Notes: generated from the letters alone by a model not told the origin. A DNA stretch of 34,637 nucleotides from Thermoplasmata archaeon (GCA_029864565.1 JAOTTD010000018.1:1-34637), one strand, 5' to 3'; positions 15,191 through 23,502 are shown, counted from the first letter of the stretch. Numbers and translations are program-made.

Positions 15191-16948
15191 TCAGTCCTCC
15201 AGGGTTGAGGTGTCTCCGATTGGAAGCCCGAGCTCCTTTGCTCTGAGGAGTCTTCTCATTATCTTGCCACTCCTCGTCTTCGGTAGCGACTTGACTATAT
15301 CGATCTCCCTCGGATACGCATGGCCCGCGAGCCGGCTCTTCACGAACTTCCGTATGTCCTCCTTGAGTTCGTCCGACTCAGTGTGTCCCGGCGTGAGCAC
15401 GATGAAAGCCTTGATGATGTTACCCCTGAGCTGGTCTGGTTTGCCTATGACCCCAGCCTCTGCGACGGCTTCGTGCTCTATCAGAGCGCTCTCGACCTCG
15501 AACGGGCCAACTCGCTCTCCGGATGTCTTGATTACATCGTCCGCCCTACCGACATACCAGAAGTACCCATCCTTGTCAATCTGAGCCGTGTCACCAGTGT
15601 AGTACCAGCCGTTCCTCATGTACTCGTTGTACTTCGGCTCGTTCTTCCAGATCTGCCTCATCATCGATGGCCAGCTGGGCCTTATCACCAAGCTGCCCTC
15701 CTCGCCCTCGGGCAACACATCGCCGTTCTCGTCCACGATTTGGGCTTCTATTCCAGGCAAAGGCTTGCCCATCGAACCTGGCTTGATGGGCATCTCCGGG
15801 AAGTTCGTAATCAGGATGCTGCCGGTCTCCGTCTGCCACCATGTGTCGTGAAAAGGCTTGTTGGCGAACACATCAAGGGCCCACGTAACCCCTTCTGGGT
15901 TAAGCGGCTCCCCAACGGAGTACAGGACTCTGAGCGAAGTCAAGTCGTATTTGGCGGGGAGATCGTCTCCTTTCGCCATAAGCATCCTCACAGCGGTAGG
16001 GGCAGTGTACCAAATCGATATCCTGTGGTCCTGAATCGATTTGTACCATCTGTCTGGGCCGAACCTGCCGCCAAGGCCCACCTGCGTCACACCGCAAGAC
16101 CAAGGGCCAAGGCAACCATAGACGACTCCAGTGATCCAGCCTAGGTCGGCTGTGCACCAATAGATATCCTCGTCGTGCAGATCGAGGACCCATCTCGAAG
16201 TAAGGGTCTGCTGCACGATGCCCTTGTGAGCGTGCACGACACCCTTCGGCTTGCCAGTTGTGCCTGAGGTGTAGAGCATGAATTGGAACTCCTCGGGATC
16301 CATGTGAACAGTCTCGAAGTCATCAGAGGCAGCATCCATCTCGGCTCTGTAGCTAATCTCACCAGCCTCGGTATCCGCTTTGTCGACGACGATTATGTGT
16401 TTGAGGTCGGGAAGCTGGTTCTTGACCTGATAGGCTCGCTTCACCAGTTCGGAATCGGTAACGAGCGCGACGGCGCTGCTGTCGAGCAACCTGTCCCTGA
16501 TGGCATCGGGCCCGAACGCTGGAAACATGGGACTCGCAATTGCGCCCGCTTTGATCGCGCCGAGAAAACTCACGTACAGCTCAGTCGATCTCTGCAGGAA
16601 CACGAATACCCTATCCTGCCTCTTCACGCCAAGCTTCACCAAAACGTTCGCAAACTTGTTTGTCTCGCGGTACAACTGCTCGAATGTGGTCTTCTGGACG
16701 GTGCCCTCGCCATCGTCGTAAATGAGCGCGACCTTGTCCTTATTGTCGCCCAACGCGTGTCGGTCGATCACATTGTACGCTGAGTTTATCTTCCCGTTCG
16801 GGAACCATTCGACGAGCTTGTCCGCGTCGGCCCACTTGAACGTCTTTCTCAAGTCATCATAACCCCGCAAGTTCGGCTTCAACCTCAATTGCGCGAGATC
16901 CTTGTTGACAATCCCGCCATGCATCAATTCGCTGTCTTCATCCGTCAT
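15191..16948 (-). CDS. acsA: Acetyl-CoA synthetase, AMP-forming
   Basis: A 585-residue ANL-superfamily adenylate-forming enzyme that converts acetate, ATP and CoA to acetyl-CoA. The ordered core motifs are present: YTSGTTGKPKGVVHAH (ATP loop), WYTAPTAVRML, DTWWQTETGS with the Trp that favours acetate-sized substrates, YYTGDTAQID, KTSGERVGPFEVESAL (hinge) and the C-terminal PKTRSGKIMRRLLR with the catalytic and acetylatable lysine. It is shorter than the 650-residue Acs form and closer to the AcsA form of about 570. Acetate is the probable substrate, although other short acids cannot be excluded. The long upstream gap (16949-17369) contains a perfect palindrome that may regulate it. Confidence 0.9.
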   Translation of the reverse strand: MTDEDSELMHGGIVNKDLAQLRLKPNLRGYDDLRKTFKWADADKLVEWFPNGKINSAYNVIDRHALGDNKDKVALIYDDGEGTVQKTTFEQLYRETNKFANVLVKLGVKRQDRVFVFLQRSTELYVSFLGAIKAGAIASPMFPAFGPDAIRDRLLDSSAVALVTDSELVKRAYQVKNQLPDLKHIIVVDKADTEAGEISYRAEMDAASDDFETVHMDPEEFQFMLYTSGTTGKPKGVVHAHKGIVQQTLTSRWVLDLHDEDIYWCTADLGWITGVVYGCLGPWSCGVTQVGLGGRFGPDRWYKSIQDHRISIWYTAPTAVRMLMAKGDDLPAKYDLTSLRVLYSVGEPLNPEGVTWALDVFANKPFHDTWWQTETGSILITNFPEMPIKPGSMGKPLPGIEAQIVDENGDVLPEGEEGSLVIRPSWPSMMRQIWKNEPKYNEYMRNGWYYTGDTAQIDKDGYFWYVGRADDVIKTSGERVGPFEVESALIEHEAVAEAGVIGKPDQLRGNIIKAFIVLTPGHTESDELKEDIRKFVKSRLAGHAYPREIDIVKSLPKTRSGKIMRRLLRAKELGLPIGDTSTLED

Positions 16949-17105
16949 TTCGTCACACTTCCATCATCCTGACGCGTCGCGTGCGCCTTTCAGGCAGTAT
17001 TCATCGCCTTGGATGTCTGGAACCATCCCCGCTCGTTCGGCCAGCCTCGCTCTCAGGGCAAGACTCCGCATCACCCGAACTCCCAAGCCCAATCTGCGTA
17101 CATAA

Positions 17106-17128
17106 GCCTTAGACCTCAGGTCTAAGGC
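17106..17128. repeat. Perfect 10-bp inverted repeat with 3-nt centre upstream of acsA
   Basis: The arms are GCCTTAGACC and GGTCTAAGGC, separated by TCA. On the minus strand the repeat directly abuts TTATGTAC, a possible TATA element for acsA, and lies 158 nt before the acsA ATG. It could be an operator for a dimeric regulator or a hairpin in a long leader. Confidence 0.75.
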
Positions 17129-17177
17129 GCCGCTGTTTCTCTGGAAGACGATTCCAACCGGTGCATCCTGGAACGCC

Positions 17178-17185
17178 TTTTAAGG
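17178..17185 (-). promoter_or_regulatory. Candidate BRE/TATA for acsA
   Basis: The minus strand reads CGAAAAGC then CTTAAAAG, the best promoter-like element in the gap. It would give a leader of about 210 nt with the palindrome at its beginning. A weaker alternative is TTATGTAC immediately after the palindrome. Confidence 0.4.
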
Positions 17186-17290
17186 CTTTTCGTTTCAACA
17201 ACGGCGATTTCAGACACTTGACAGTCCGTATCGGGCGCACCTCGAGCGCATTAGGCGTCGACATTCGTATTCGAAACGGCAATAATCGAA

Positions 17291-17312
17291 CCCGAATAAA
17301 ATTAGAAACGGG
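17291..17312 (-). terminator. Possible T-rich terminator downstream of folD
   Basis: On the minus strand CCCG and CGGG flank a 14-nt stretch TTTCTAATTTTATT, 58 nt after the folD stop. Archaeal termination often uses T-rich tracts; the stem of 4 bp is weak. Confidence 0.3.
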
Positions 17313-17369
17313 CCCCGTGAGTAATTTGGAATGGGTTTCAGAGGCGTCTCCTCTCATCGCGACGATGGG

Positions 17370-18263
17370 TCAGCGGCCGTAGTTGTGGTGCACTCTGGCA
17401 GCCTGAACCGTGTTCTTCATCAACATCGTTATAGTCATCGGTCCAACACCTCCAGGAACTGGTGTGATCGCTTTCGCCTTCTCCTTCACACCGTCGAAAT
17501 CCACATCACCAACCAGGCGCGTGCCGCTCTTGGTCGTCGGGTCGTCTATCCGGTTAACGCCGACATCGATTACGACGACTCCGTCACGAACCATGTCCGC
17601 CTTGACGAACTTCGGCACGCCCATGGCAGCAATCAGGATATCAGCCTGCCTCGAAAGGGCCGGCAAGTCCTTCGTGCGGGAGTGACAAACCGTCACCGTG
17701 GCGTCCGCGCCAGCGGCTTTCTGCACCAGTATGTTTGCTATTGGCTTCCCGACAATGTTGCTCCTGCCGAGTATCACGACATGCTTGCCCTTGGGGTCGT
17801 TGCCACTTCGAACCAAGAGTTCCTGAATGCCCGCGGGAGTGCACGGAAGGTATGATTCCGCGCCAACGACCATCTTCCCGACGTTCACCGGGTGGAATCC
17901 ATCCACGTCCTTTCCCGGGTCCAATCTCATCAGCACTTTCTCCTCGCTTATCTGCTTTGGCAGGGGTAGCTGCACCAAAATGCCATCGAATTTCGGGTCG
18001 GCATTGTATTTGTCGATGAGTTTCAACAGCTCATCCTCTGACGATGTCGCAGGAAGCCTGATTGTCTCTGAGTGTATCCCTATTTCCTCGCACGCCTCGC
18101 CTTTCTTCCTGACGTACACTTGAGATGCGGGATCCTCGCCCACAAGGATGACGACCAGCCCCGGAGTCACTCCGGAGGACTTCATCTTCGACACCTCTTC
18201 CTTCAGCTCGGCCCTCATGGCCTTCGCTACCTCGTTCCCGCTTATGATTTCCGCCACCATCAT
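17370..18263 (-). CDS. folD: Methylenetetrahydrofolate dehydrogenase/methenyltetrahydrofolate cyclohydrolase
   Basis: A 297-residue bifunctional FolD that interconverts 10-formyl-THF, methenyl-THF and methylene-THF with a pyridine nucleotide. The catalytic Tyr50/Lys54 pair lies in SQVYVRKKGEACEEIGI. Substrate loops FDGILVQLPLP and KDVDGFHPVNVGKM are intact. The nucleotide-binding region is VVILGRSNIVGKP, followed by ATVTVCHSRT and the C-terminal TPVPGGVGPMT. Full length. A TATA element lies about 35 nt upstream, so the transcript is nearly leaderless. It is divergent from fhs, the preceding step of the same pathway, across a 128-bp shared control region. Confidence 0.95.
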   Translation of the reverse strand: MMVAEIISGNEVAKAMRAELKEEVSKMKSSGVTPGLVVILVGEDPASQVYVRKKGEACEEIGIHSETIRLPATSSEDELLKLIDKYNADPKFDGILVQLPLPKQISEEKVLMRLDPGKDVDGFHPVNVGKMVVGAESYLPCTPAGIQELLVRSGNDPKGKHVVILGRSNIVGKPIANILVQKAAGADATVTVCHSRTKDLPALSRQADILIAAMGVPKFVKADMVRDGVVVIDVGVNRIDDPTTKSGTRLVGDVDFDGVKEKAKAITPVPGGVGPMTITMLMKNTVQAARVHHNYGR

Positions 18264-18291
18264 ACCACGCTCTGGGAAGCTGATGCAAGCA

Positions 18292-18303
18292 GCTTACTTA
18301 AGG
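18292..18303 (-). promoter_or_regulatory. TATA box of folD
   Basis: The minus strand reads CCTTAAGTAAGC, centred 35 nt before the folD ATG at 18263. It is part of a divergent promoter pair with fhs. Confidence 0.5.
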
Positions 18304-18346
18304 TTTCTCGCGGCCGCTGGTCTTGGCCCAGAAGCCTCCGAAAGGA

Positions 18347-18354
18347 TTTATAAG
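18347..18354 (+). promoter_or_regulatory. BRE/TATA box of fhs
   Basis: TTTATAAG preceded by purine-rich CGAAAGGA, a near-consensus archaeal promoter. It is centred about 42 nt before the fhs ATG at 18392, so the leader is short and no clear ribosome binding site is seen. Confidence 0.7.
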
Positions 18355-18391
18355 GACTTCCCGATTACGGGGGCAACGGGGGTTACGTAAA

Positions 18392-20074
18392 ATGGCAATG
18401 AAGCCAGACATTGAAATCGCTCAGGATGCGAAAGTCCAGCACATAGAGAAGATCGCCGAGAAGATTGGCCTGTCTCGTGACGACCTTGATTTCTACGGCA
18501 AGTACAAGGCTAAGGTACCTTTGAGTGTGTTGAAGCGCTTTGACGGGAACAAGGACGGCAAGTTGATCTTCGTCACCGCAATTACGGCGACAAAGGCCGG
18601 CGAGGGGAAGACGGTGACGTCAATCGGCCTGTGTCAGGCCTTCGGACAGTTGAACAAGAAGGTCATGCTCTCATTGAGAGAACCTTCCCTGGGCCCGACA
18701 TTCGGCATCAAGGGAGGCGCGACGGGTGGCGGACTTTCTCAGGTCTACCCGATGTGGGACATCGACCTGCATTTCACAGGTGACATTCACGCTGTCGGTA
18801 CGGCGCACAACCTATTGTCCGCACTGGTGGAAAACCATGTCACGAAGAAGAACGAACTGAACATCGACCCCACCAGGATTGTCCTCAGGAAGGCTCTCGA
18901 CATGAACTGCAGGGAGCTCAGAGACATCGTGGTCGGCCTTGGTGGAAGGAGCAAGGGTGGAGTCCCACGAGAGAGCGGATTCGACATTACCGTCGCAAGC
19001 GAGCTCAACGCGATTCTCGCACTGGCTGATGACATGGCAGACCTCAGGAAGAGGCTTTCGAGGATCGTTGTGGCATACACCCGTGACGGCAACAAGCCGG
19101 TCACAGCGGACAAGCTGAAGGGGATAGGCGCGATGTGCCTTCTCCTGAAGGACGCAATCAATCCAACACTCGTCCAGACACTTGAAGGCCAGCCGGCGCT
19201 CATCCATGGCTCGCCGTTCGCCAACATAGCGCACGGCAACAGCTCGATAATCGCAACGAAATACGCCCTCAAGATGGTGGACTACGTCATAACCGAGGGA
19301 GGGTTCGCAGCTGACCTTGGAGGCGAGAAGTTCTTCAACATCGTATGCAGGGTGGGCAATCTCAAGCCGGATGTGGCGGTCCTCGTGGCCAGCATTAGAG
19401 CTTTGAAGATGCACGGCGGAATGGATGTCAAGGAGATCGGCAACCCGAACACGGACTTCCTCGAAAAGGGTTACTCGAACCTAGACAAGCACATCGAGAA
19501 CATCAAGAAATTCGGAGTCCCCGTCGTCGTGGCGATCAACCAGTTCCCGACGGACTCGCCAGAGGAGATAGAGCACATCAAGAAGCACTGCGAGAAGGTG
19601 GGCGCTAGGTTCGGCCTGTCCAAGGTCTTCGTTGATGGTGGCAAAGGCGGCGTGGAACTCGCTGAGGCGATCCTCGAATCCCTTGAGAAGGAAAAGGCCA
19701 ACTTCAAGGTCTTATACGACGAGAAGGCGCCCATCAGGGACAAGATCAAGACCATCGCGACGGAAATCTACGGTGCGGACGACGTAGTGTACACCGGCAC
19801 CGCGCCGACAGACATCAAGGCAATTGAGGCCGCAGGGAACGACAAACTCCCGATATGCATGGCCAAGACTCAGCTTTCGATAACTGACGACCCCGCGAAG
19901 AAGGGCGCGCCTAAGGGCTGGGTACTGACGGTCAGAGAGGTCAGGCTGGCCGCAGGGGCGGGATTCCTCGTGCCTTTGACGGGAGAGATCATGACGATGC
20001 CTGGCCTCCCGACGGTACCGGCGGCTGAGAGGATCAACATCGACGACAACGGCTACATAACCGGCCTGAACTGA
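18392..20074 (+). CDS. fhs: Formate--tetrahydrofolate ligase (10-formyl-THF synthetase)
   Basis: A 560-residue enzyme that makes 10-formyl-THF from formate, THF and ATP. The N-terminal IAQDA....I..IA.K.GL segment, the phosphate-binding TKAGEGKT (about residues 67-74), the substrate block LREPSLGPTFGIKGGATGGG and DIDLHFTGDIHAVGTAHNLL are all diagnostic. The C-terminal ICMAKTQLSITDDP and GAGFLVPLTGEIMTMPGLP complete the family pattern at full length. The ATG at 18392 fits both the family N-terminus and the short distance to the TATA box; the frame is open to 18323, but that start lies before the promoter. Most archaea use methanopterin instead, so this marks a bacterial-type C1 branch. Confidence 0.96.
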   Translation: MAMKPDIEIAQDAKVQHIEKIAEKIGLSRDDLDFYGKYKAKVPLSVLKRFDGNKDGKLIFVTAITATKAGEGKTVTSIGLCQAFGQLNKKVMLSLREPSLGPTFGIKGGATGGGLSQVYPMWDIDLHFTGDIHAVGTAHNLLSALVENHVTKKNELNIDPTRIVLRKALDMNCRELRDIVVGLGGRSKGGVPRESGFDITVASELNAILALADDMADLRKRLSRIVVAYTRDGNKPVTADKLKGIGAMCLLLKDAINPTLVQTLEGQPALIHGSPFANIAHGNSSIIATKYALKMVDYVITEGGFAADLGGEKFFNIVCRVGNLKPDVAVLVASIRALKMHGGMDVKEIGNPNTDFLEKGYSNLDKHIENIKKFGVPVVVAINQFPTDSPEEIEHIKKHCEKVGARFGLSKVFVDGGKGGVELAEAILESLEKEKANFKVLYDEKAPIRDKIKTIATEIYGADDVVYTGTAPTDIKAIEAAGNDKLPICMAKTQLSITDDPAKKGAPKGWVLTVREVRLAAGAGFLVPLTGEIMTMPGLPTVPAAERINIDDNGYITGLN

Positions 20075-20155
20075 TCTGTTGGCGATGTTGCATGCTCCGG
20101 GCGCCTTGCGATGGCTTCTCCGGAGAGTTCAAACCCTTTCCTTTTGATACCATAC

Positions 20156-20178
20156 CGGGAATGCAGCTTGGATTCCCG
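20156..20178 (+). repeat. Inverted repeat between fhs and hdrA3
   Basis: CGGGAAT and ATTCCCG form a perfect 7-bp stem around a 9-nt loop in the 172-bp gap after fhs. No T-tract follows, so it is not an obvious terminator; a regulatory hairpin or dyad operator is possible. Confidence 0.5.
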
Positions 20179-20246
20179 CGAACGCAACACGCGCGATGAT
20201 TGCACGAGACCACAGATACGATTAGATTCGCGAAGGAGGGAGGATA

Positions 20247-21509
20247 ATGAATAACAAAGTCCTCGTGATAGGCGGAGGGCCAGCGGGCTTGACCGCTGCC
20301 CAGACCCTGGCAAGCGACAACGAAGAAGTAGTGTTGGTCGAGAGAGGGGACACCCTCGGAGGAATGGCTCGGGAACTGACATGCAAAGGCATTTCCGAGT
20401 GCAGGAACTGCGGTGTCTGTTTTGCCATCGATCGAGCAGCTGAGATCATCAGAATGCCAGGAGTGGAGGTAATGCTCCGCTCCGAGGTGGTCTCAATCGA
20501 CAAAAAGGAGGATGGATTCAGGGCAAAGATACGTTCGAGCCCGCGATACGTGACGAAAAGCTGCATAGGTTGCGACAAGTGCTCGCAGGTATGCCCCGTG
20601 GACGGTAAAGCCATCTTCGCGCCTTGTGGAAGCGGCCATCCGCGCACTCACTGGATTGAACGCGGTAAATGCTTGCATTTCAGGAAGCAGAAATGCGAGA
20701 AATGCGCCGAGGTGTGCCCGACGAATGCGATAAACTATGATGACAGGGTGAAGAACGTCTCAAGAAATATATCATCCGTCATACTCGCAACGGGATTGGA
20801 TCCGATCGATGCACGAGAGATACCTAGGCTGGGTTATGGGCATATCACGGACGTCGTGTCTAGCGTAGATGCAGAGAGGATTCTAAATGAGAAAGGACGC
20901 ATGGTTAGACCATCCGATGGCACCTCACCAAAAAAGATAGCCGTTATTCAGTGCGTCGGCTCTCGCAACGAGAAGACTGGCGTCGAGTATTGCTCGAAAT
21001 TCTGCTGCAAGTACGGCACCAAGATAGCTCAGCTCATTATCGAAGGGGACCCTGATACGGACCTCGATTTCTACTTCATGGATCTGAGAACTCTGTACGA
21101 GCCGCAGGATGACTTCAAGAAATGGGCAAACGACATGAAGAGAAAGGTGGAGAAGAAGAAAGTCCCACGGGTTCGGCTCATAAGGAGCATGCCATCCCAA
21201 GCGTTCCTCGGCGACGATGGCCGCATCTGGCTCAGAACGTCCGACGAGACTGACTCGGAGATTACAGAAACACCGTACGACCTCGTCATCCTCTCTGTCG
21301 GGATGAGACCTAGGGCACCGCCTGATCTATTGGCTCGGTCGCTGGACCTAGCGATGGACGGATGCGGATTCGTCAGATGCGAGAATCCCAAGGAGGGGGC
21401 GAGAGTCATCGTGCTCGGAGCGGCCTCCGAACCGATGGACATAGAGGAGACAGTTACAAGAGCTATGGCGGCTGCAGCAGACGTGGCGCGGAAGGGGGGG
21501 AGCGCTTGA
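20247..21509 (+). CDS. HdrA-like flavoprotein, alpha type (FAD plus inserted ferredoxin domain), MetVF module
   Basis: A 420-residue HdrA homologue with the same layout as the gene at 6924. FAD-binding GGGPAG lies at residues 9-14. A cysteine cluster stands where HdrA has its NDCSMC site (here Cys46, Cys52, Cys55, Cys58 in CKGISECRNCGVC, two cysteines more than usual). The inserted ferredoxin domain has Cys106/109/112/116 and Cys142/150/153/157. The CVGSR and YCSKFCCKYGTK motifs are kept. The N-terminal CHCG domain and C-terminal ferredoxin are absent and supplied by the next gene. GGAGGGAGG precedes the ATG. The stop overlaps a TTG start in a TTGA. Confidence 0.9.
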   Translation: MNNKVLVIGGGPAGLTAAQTLASDNEEVVLVERGDTLGGMARELTCKGISECRNCGVCFAIDRAAEIIRMPGVEVMLRSEVVSIDKKEDGFRAKIRSSPRYVTKSCIGCDKCSQVCPVDGKAIFAPCGSGHPRTHWIERGKCLHFRKQKCEKCAEVCPTNAINYDDRVKNVSRNISSVILATGLDPIDAREIPRLGYGHITDVVSSVDAERILNEKGRMVRPSDGTSPKKIAVIQCVGSRNEKTGVEYCSKFCCKYGTKIAQLIIEGDPDTDLDFYFMDLRTLYEPQDDFKKWANDMKRKVEKKKVPRVRLIRSMPSQAFLGDDGRIWLRTSDETDSEITETPYDLVILSVGMRPRAPPDLLARSLDLAMDGCGFVRCENPKEGARVIVLGAASEPMDIEETVTRAMAAAADVARKGGSA

Positions 21510-23083
21510 AGCGCAGGATACAAGTCGTAATCTGCCGTGTTTGCTCAGGCGCTGCGAATGTGCTGGACGTCGAGAAGCTCCTGCGCGTGGCCAATGAGGC
21601 TCCGTACGTTGGCTCGGCTATCGCAGTCAACTATGCCTGCAACGCAAAGACAATTGCCCAGATAGTCGAGGAGGCCAAGAGCAGGGAGGTCGACAGGATG
21701 CTCATCATACCATGCTCGAAGAGCGATGTATCTCCTGCCCTGTTCCAAGCTTACAAGAAGAAGGCGAAGATCAACGAGTTCCTGATGGAGACCGTCGACC
21801 TGGTTGGAGAGATCGTCCTTCCGCACAGAGATAATCCTGCTCGCGCTCAAGCCAAAGCCGAGTCGAAGCTGCTGGCCGCAATAACGCGCATGGCGATGCT
21901 CGAGCCTCTTCAGAAGAGCTCGGAAAAGATGAGGACAAAGAACGTGGTTATCATCGGCGCCGGTGTGGCTGGAGTGGAAGCCGCGAGGCAGGCTACGCAA
22001 GCGGGAATGCATACGATACTGATTGAAAAGTCAGACAAGGAAGTGAAGGCTCCGGGCGTCGTTATGCCAAAGACGCGACTAGTCTCGGCGAAAGGACATG
22101 CTGGCAATTTCATTCTGACGATTGAAGCAGGGGAGAAGAGAGAGACGCTAGAATGCGCGGCGGTAGTAATCGCATCCGGAGGCGATTGGTCCGATGCGAA
22201 AGGACCGCTTGTGCAAGCCTGCGGAGCCAAACCGCTGTATCGACTTGTGCAGGAGATTGGCGAAGGCATCATCTCCAGAGAAGGAGTGGTCATAGTCGAC
22301 ACGCCGGACCCGAAGGCGGACATTACTTCTGCTCAGGATTTCGCTTGGGAAGACGCGATTCAAAGCGCGATCGAGATCCGAAAGAAGTCTCCCGAAACGG
22401 AAGTCTATCTCCTGTTCCAGGAGATGCGAGCTCTCGGCCTCGATGAGCTGTCCTACAGGGACGCCGCTGACCTCGGCGTGCGATTCGTACGATATGACAA
22501 GAAGAGGCCGCCCCATGCCGACCCCAAAGACAAGAGCAAGATAGTTGTCATTGATTCCGTTCAAGGGCAAACGCTTTCGATACCATACGGAGGCGTGTAC
22601 TACGCGTCTATCGCTCCCAACCCAGACAATGTGTCAATCTCAGAGGCGCTACGCATCCCAATGACTGAGAGCGGAGGCCTCAGGAGAGGAAGCATGCAGA
22701 AAGGTCCGATAGCCACTCCGAGGCCTGGTGTACTCGTCTGCGGATCCGCCCAGTTCCCAAGATCAGAGAATATATCCCGGCTGGAGGGAAGGGCCGCGGG
22801 AGCTCTCGCTGCCCAGCTTGTCTCCACGGGGATTGTGGAGTTTGGCGGCTCCGTGGCCGAAGTCACACCCGACAAGTGTTCGGCCTGCCTCACATGTGTG
22901 AGGACTTGCCCGTTTGAGGCACCTTTCATAGGAAACGCGGGAAAGGCTGAGATTCAATTACAGCTGTGCCAGGGATGTGGCATGTGTGTTGGCATATGCC
23001 CAAGCAAGGCTATTGAATTGCACAATTACACAGACGACCAACTGTCGACTGAAACTGCCTCGTACATAGGAGGTGATTTCTGA
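21506..23083 (+). CDS. HdrA-like flavoprotein, beta type (divergent N-terminal domain, FAD, C-terminal ferredoxin), MetVF module
   Basis: A 525-residue protein with the beta-type layout. Residues 1-135 correspond to the HdrA N-terminal domain but are changed: CRVCSG (Cys10, Cys13) replaces CHCG, Cys45 and Cys70 are kept, and the REHCSW cysteine is lost. A Rossmann GAGVAG lies at 151-156, but the GG motif that follows the second beta strand in other HdrA proteins is replaced by APGVV. The C-terminal ferredoxin has Cys458/461/464/468 and Cys488/491/494/498. The start is the TTG at 21506, in a TTGA overlap with the upstream stop and behind a GGGGGG(A)G ribosome site; the frame open to 21362 upstream is not needed. 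The stop overlaps the next ATG by one base. Flavin binding should be checked. Confidence 0.85.
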   Translation: MKRRIQVVICRVCSGAANVLDVEKLLRVANEAPYVGSAIAVNYACNAKTIAQIVEEAKSREVDRMLIIPCSKSDVSPALFQAYKKKAKINEFLMETVDLVGEIVLPHRDNPARAQAKAESKLLAAITRMAMLEPLQKSSEKMRTKNVVIIGAGVAGVEAARQATQAGMHTILIEKSDKEVKAPGVVMPKTRLVSAKGHAGNFILTIEAGEKRETLECAAVVIASGGDWSDAKGPLVQACGAKPLYRLVQEIGEGIISREGVVIVDTPDPKADITSAQDFAWEDAIQSAIEIRKKSPETEVYLLFQEMRALGLDELSYRDAADLGVRFVRYDKKRPPHADPKDKSKIVVIDSVQGQTLSIPYGGVYYASIAPNPDNVSISEALRIPMTESGGLRRGSMQKGPIATPRPGVLVCGSAQFPRSENISRLEGRAAGALAAQLVSTGIVEFGGSVAEVTPDKCSACLTCVRTCPFEAPFIGNAGKAEIQLQLCQGCGMCVGICPSKAIELHNYTDDQLSTETASYIGGDF

Positions 23084-23502
23084 TGGCTGAGAGAGAGCCG
23101 AAGGTCGTCGGATACTGCTGCGAGAAGCACGGCATCGAATGCGTGAACCTTGCCGCTAGGAGCGGCAAGCAGTACGACGCCAGTATAAGACTGGTAAGAG
23201 TGCCTTGCACTGGAAGGGTCGACGGGATGCACATCCTCAGAGCTCTGGAGGATGGGGCTGACGCAGTGTTTGTCCTCGGTTGTCTCGAGAAGAACTGCTA
23301 TTACGATACTGGATCGATCGAAGGGAGGAAGAGAGTGGATTATGTGAAGTCCATGCTCTCGCAAGTCGGCATCGAGCCTGAAAGGGTCGAGATGTTCAAC
23401 GCGAGTTCGTCCATGGCCTGGAAGTTCCCTGAAATCGTCTCAACGATGACCGATGTTGCCAAGCGCCTTGGCCCCATCGAACCAAGAGGTGATAGGCAAT
23501 GA
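23083..23502 (+). CDS. MvhD-like [2Fe-2S] electron-transfer subunit, MetVF module
   Basis: A 139-residue MvhD-family protein, the same length as the one at 9919 and with key cysteines at the same positions: Cys12/Cys13, Cys42 and Cys67/Cys72 (FVLGCLEKNCYY). The first cluster differs: CCNWC of the other copy becomes CCEKHGIEC, so the third cysteine has moved to residue 20. In this context it should join the HdrA pair to MetV/MetF. Moorella thermoacetica has a comparable MetVF-HdrABC-MvhD arrangement. The ATG overlaps the upstream TGA by one base (TGATG), and the stop overlaps metV in an ATGA. Confidence 0.9.
   Translation: MAEREPKVVGYCCEKHGIECVNLAARSGKQYDASIRLVRVPCTGRVDGMHILRALEDGADAVFVLGCLEKNCYYDTGSIEGRKRVDYVKSMLSQVGIEPERVEMFNASSSMAWKFPEIVSTMTDVAKRLGPIEPRGDRQ

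Larger units (their letters stand above)
16949..17369. other. 421-bp gap between folD and acsA without a convincing gene
   Basis: Short open frames here show no coding character. The gap holds a perfect palindrome (17106-17128), a TATA-like CTTAAAAG on the minus strand at 17178-17185, and an A/T-rich inverted repeat at 17291-17312 near the folD end. It most likely carries the folD 3' end and the acsA promoter with a long leader. Confidence 0.6.

Noticed and set aside
17175-17186. GCCTT/AAGGC short dyad
   Set aside because: A 5-bp stem with a 2-nt loop is too short to stand as an element; it is better explained as the TATA-like CTTAAAAG on the other strand.
17109-17382. Short open frames on both strands in the folD-acsA gap
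   Set aside because: They lack ribosome sites, family similarity and coding character.
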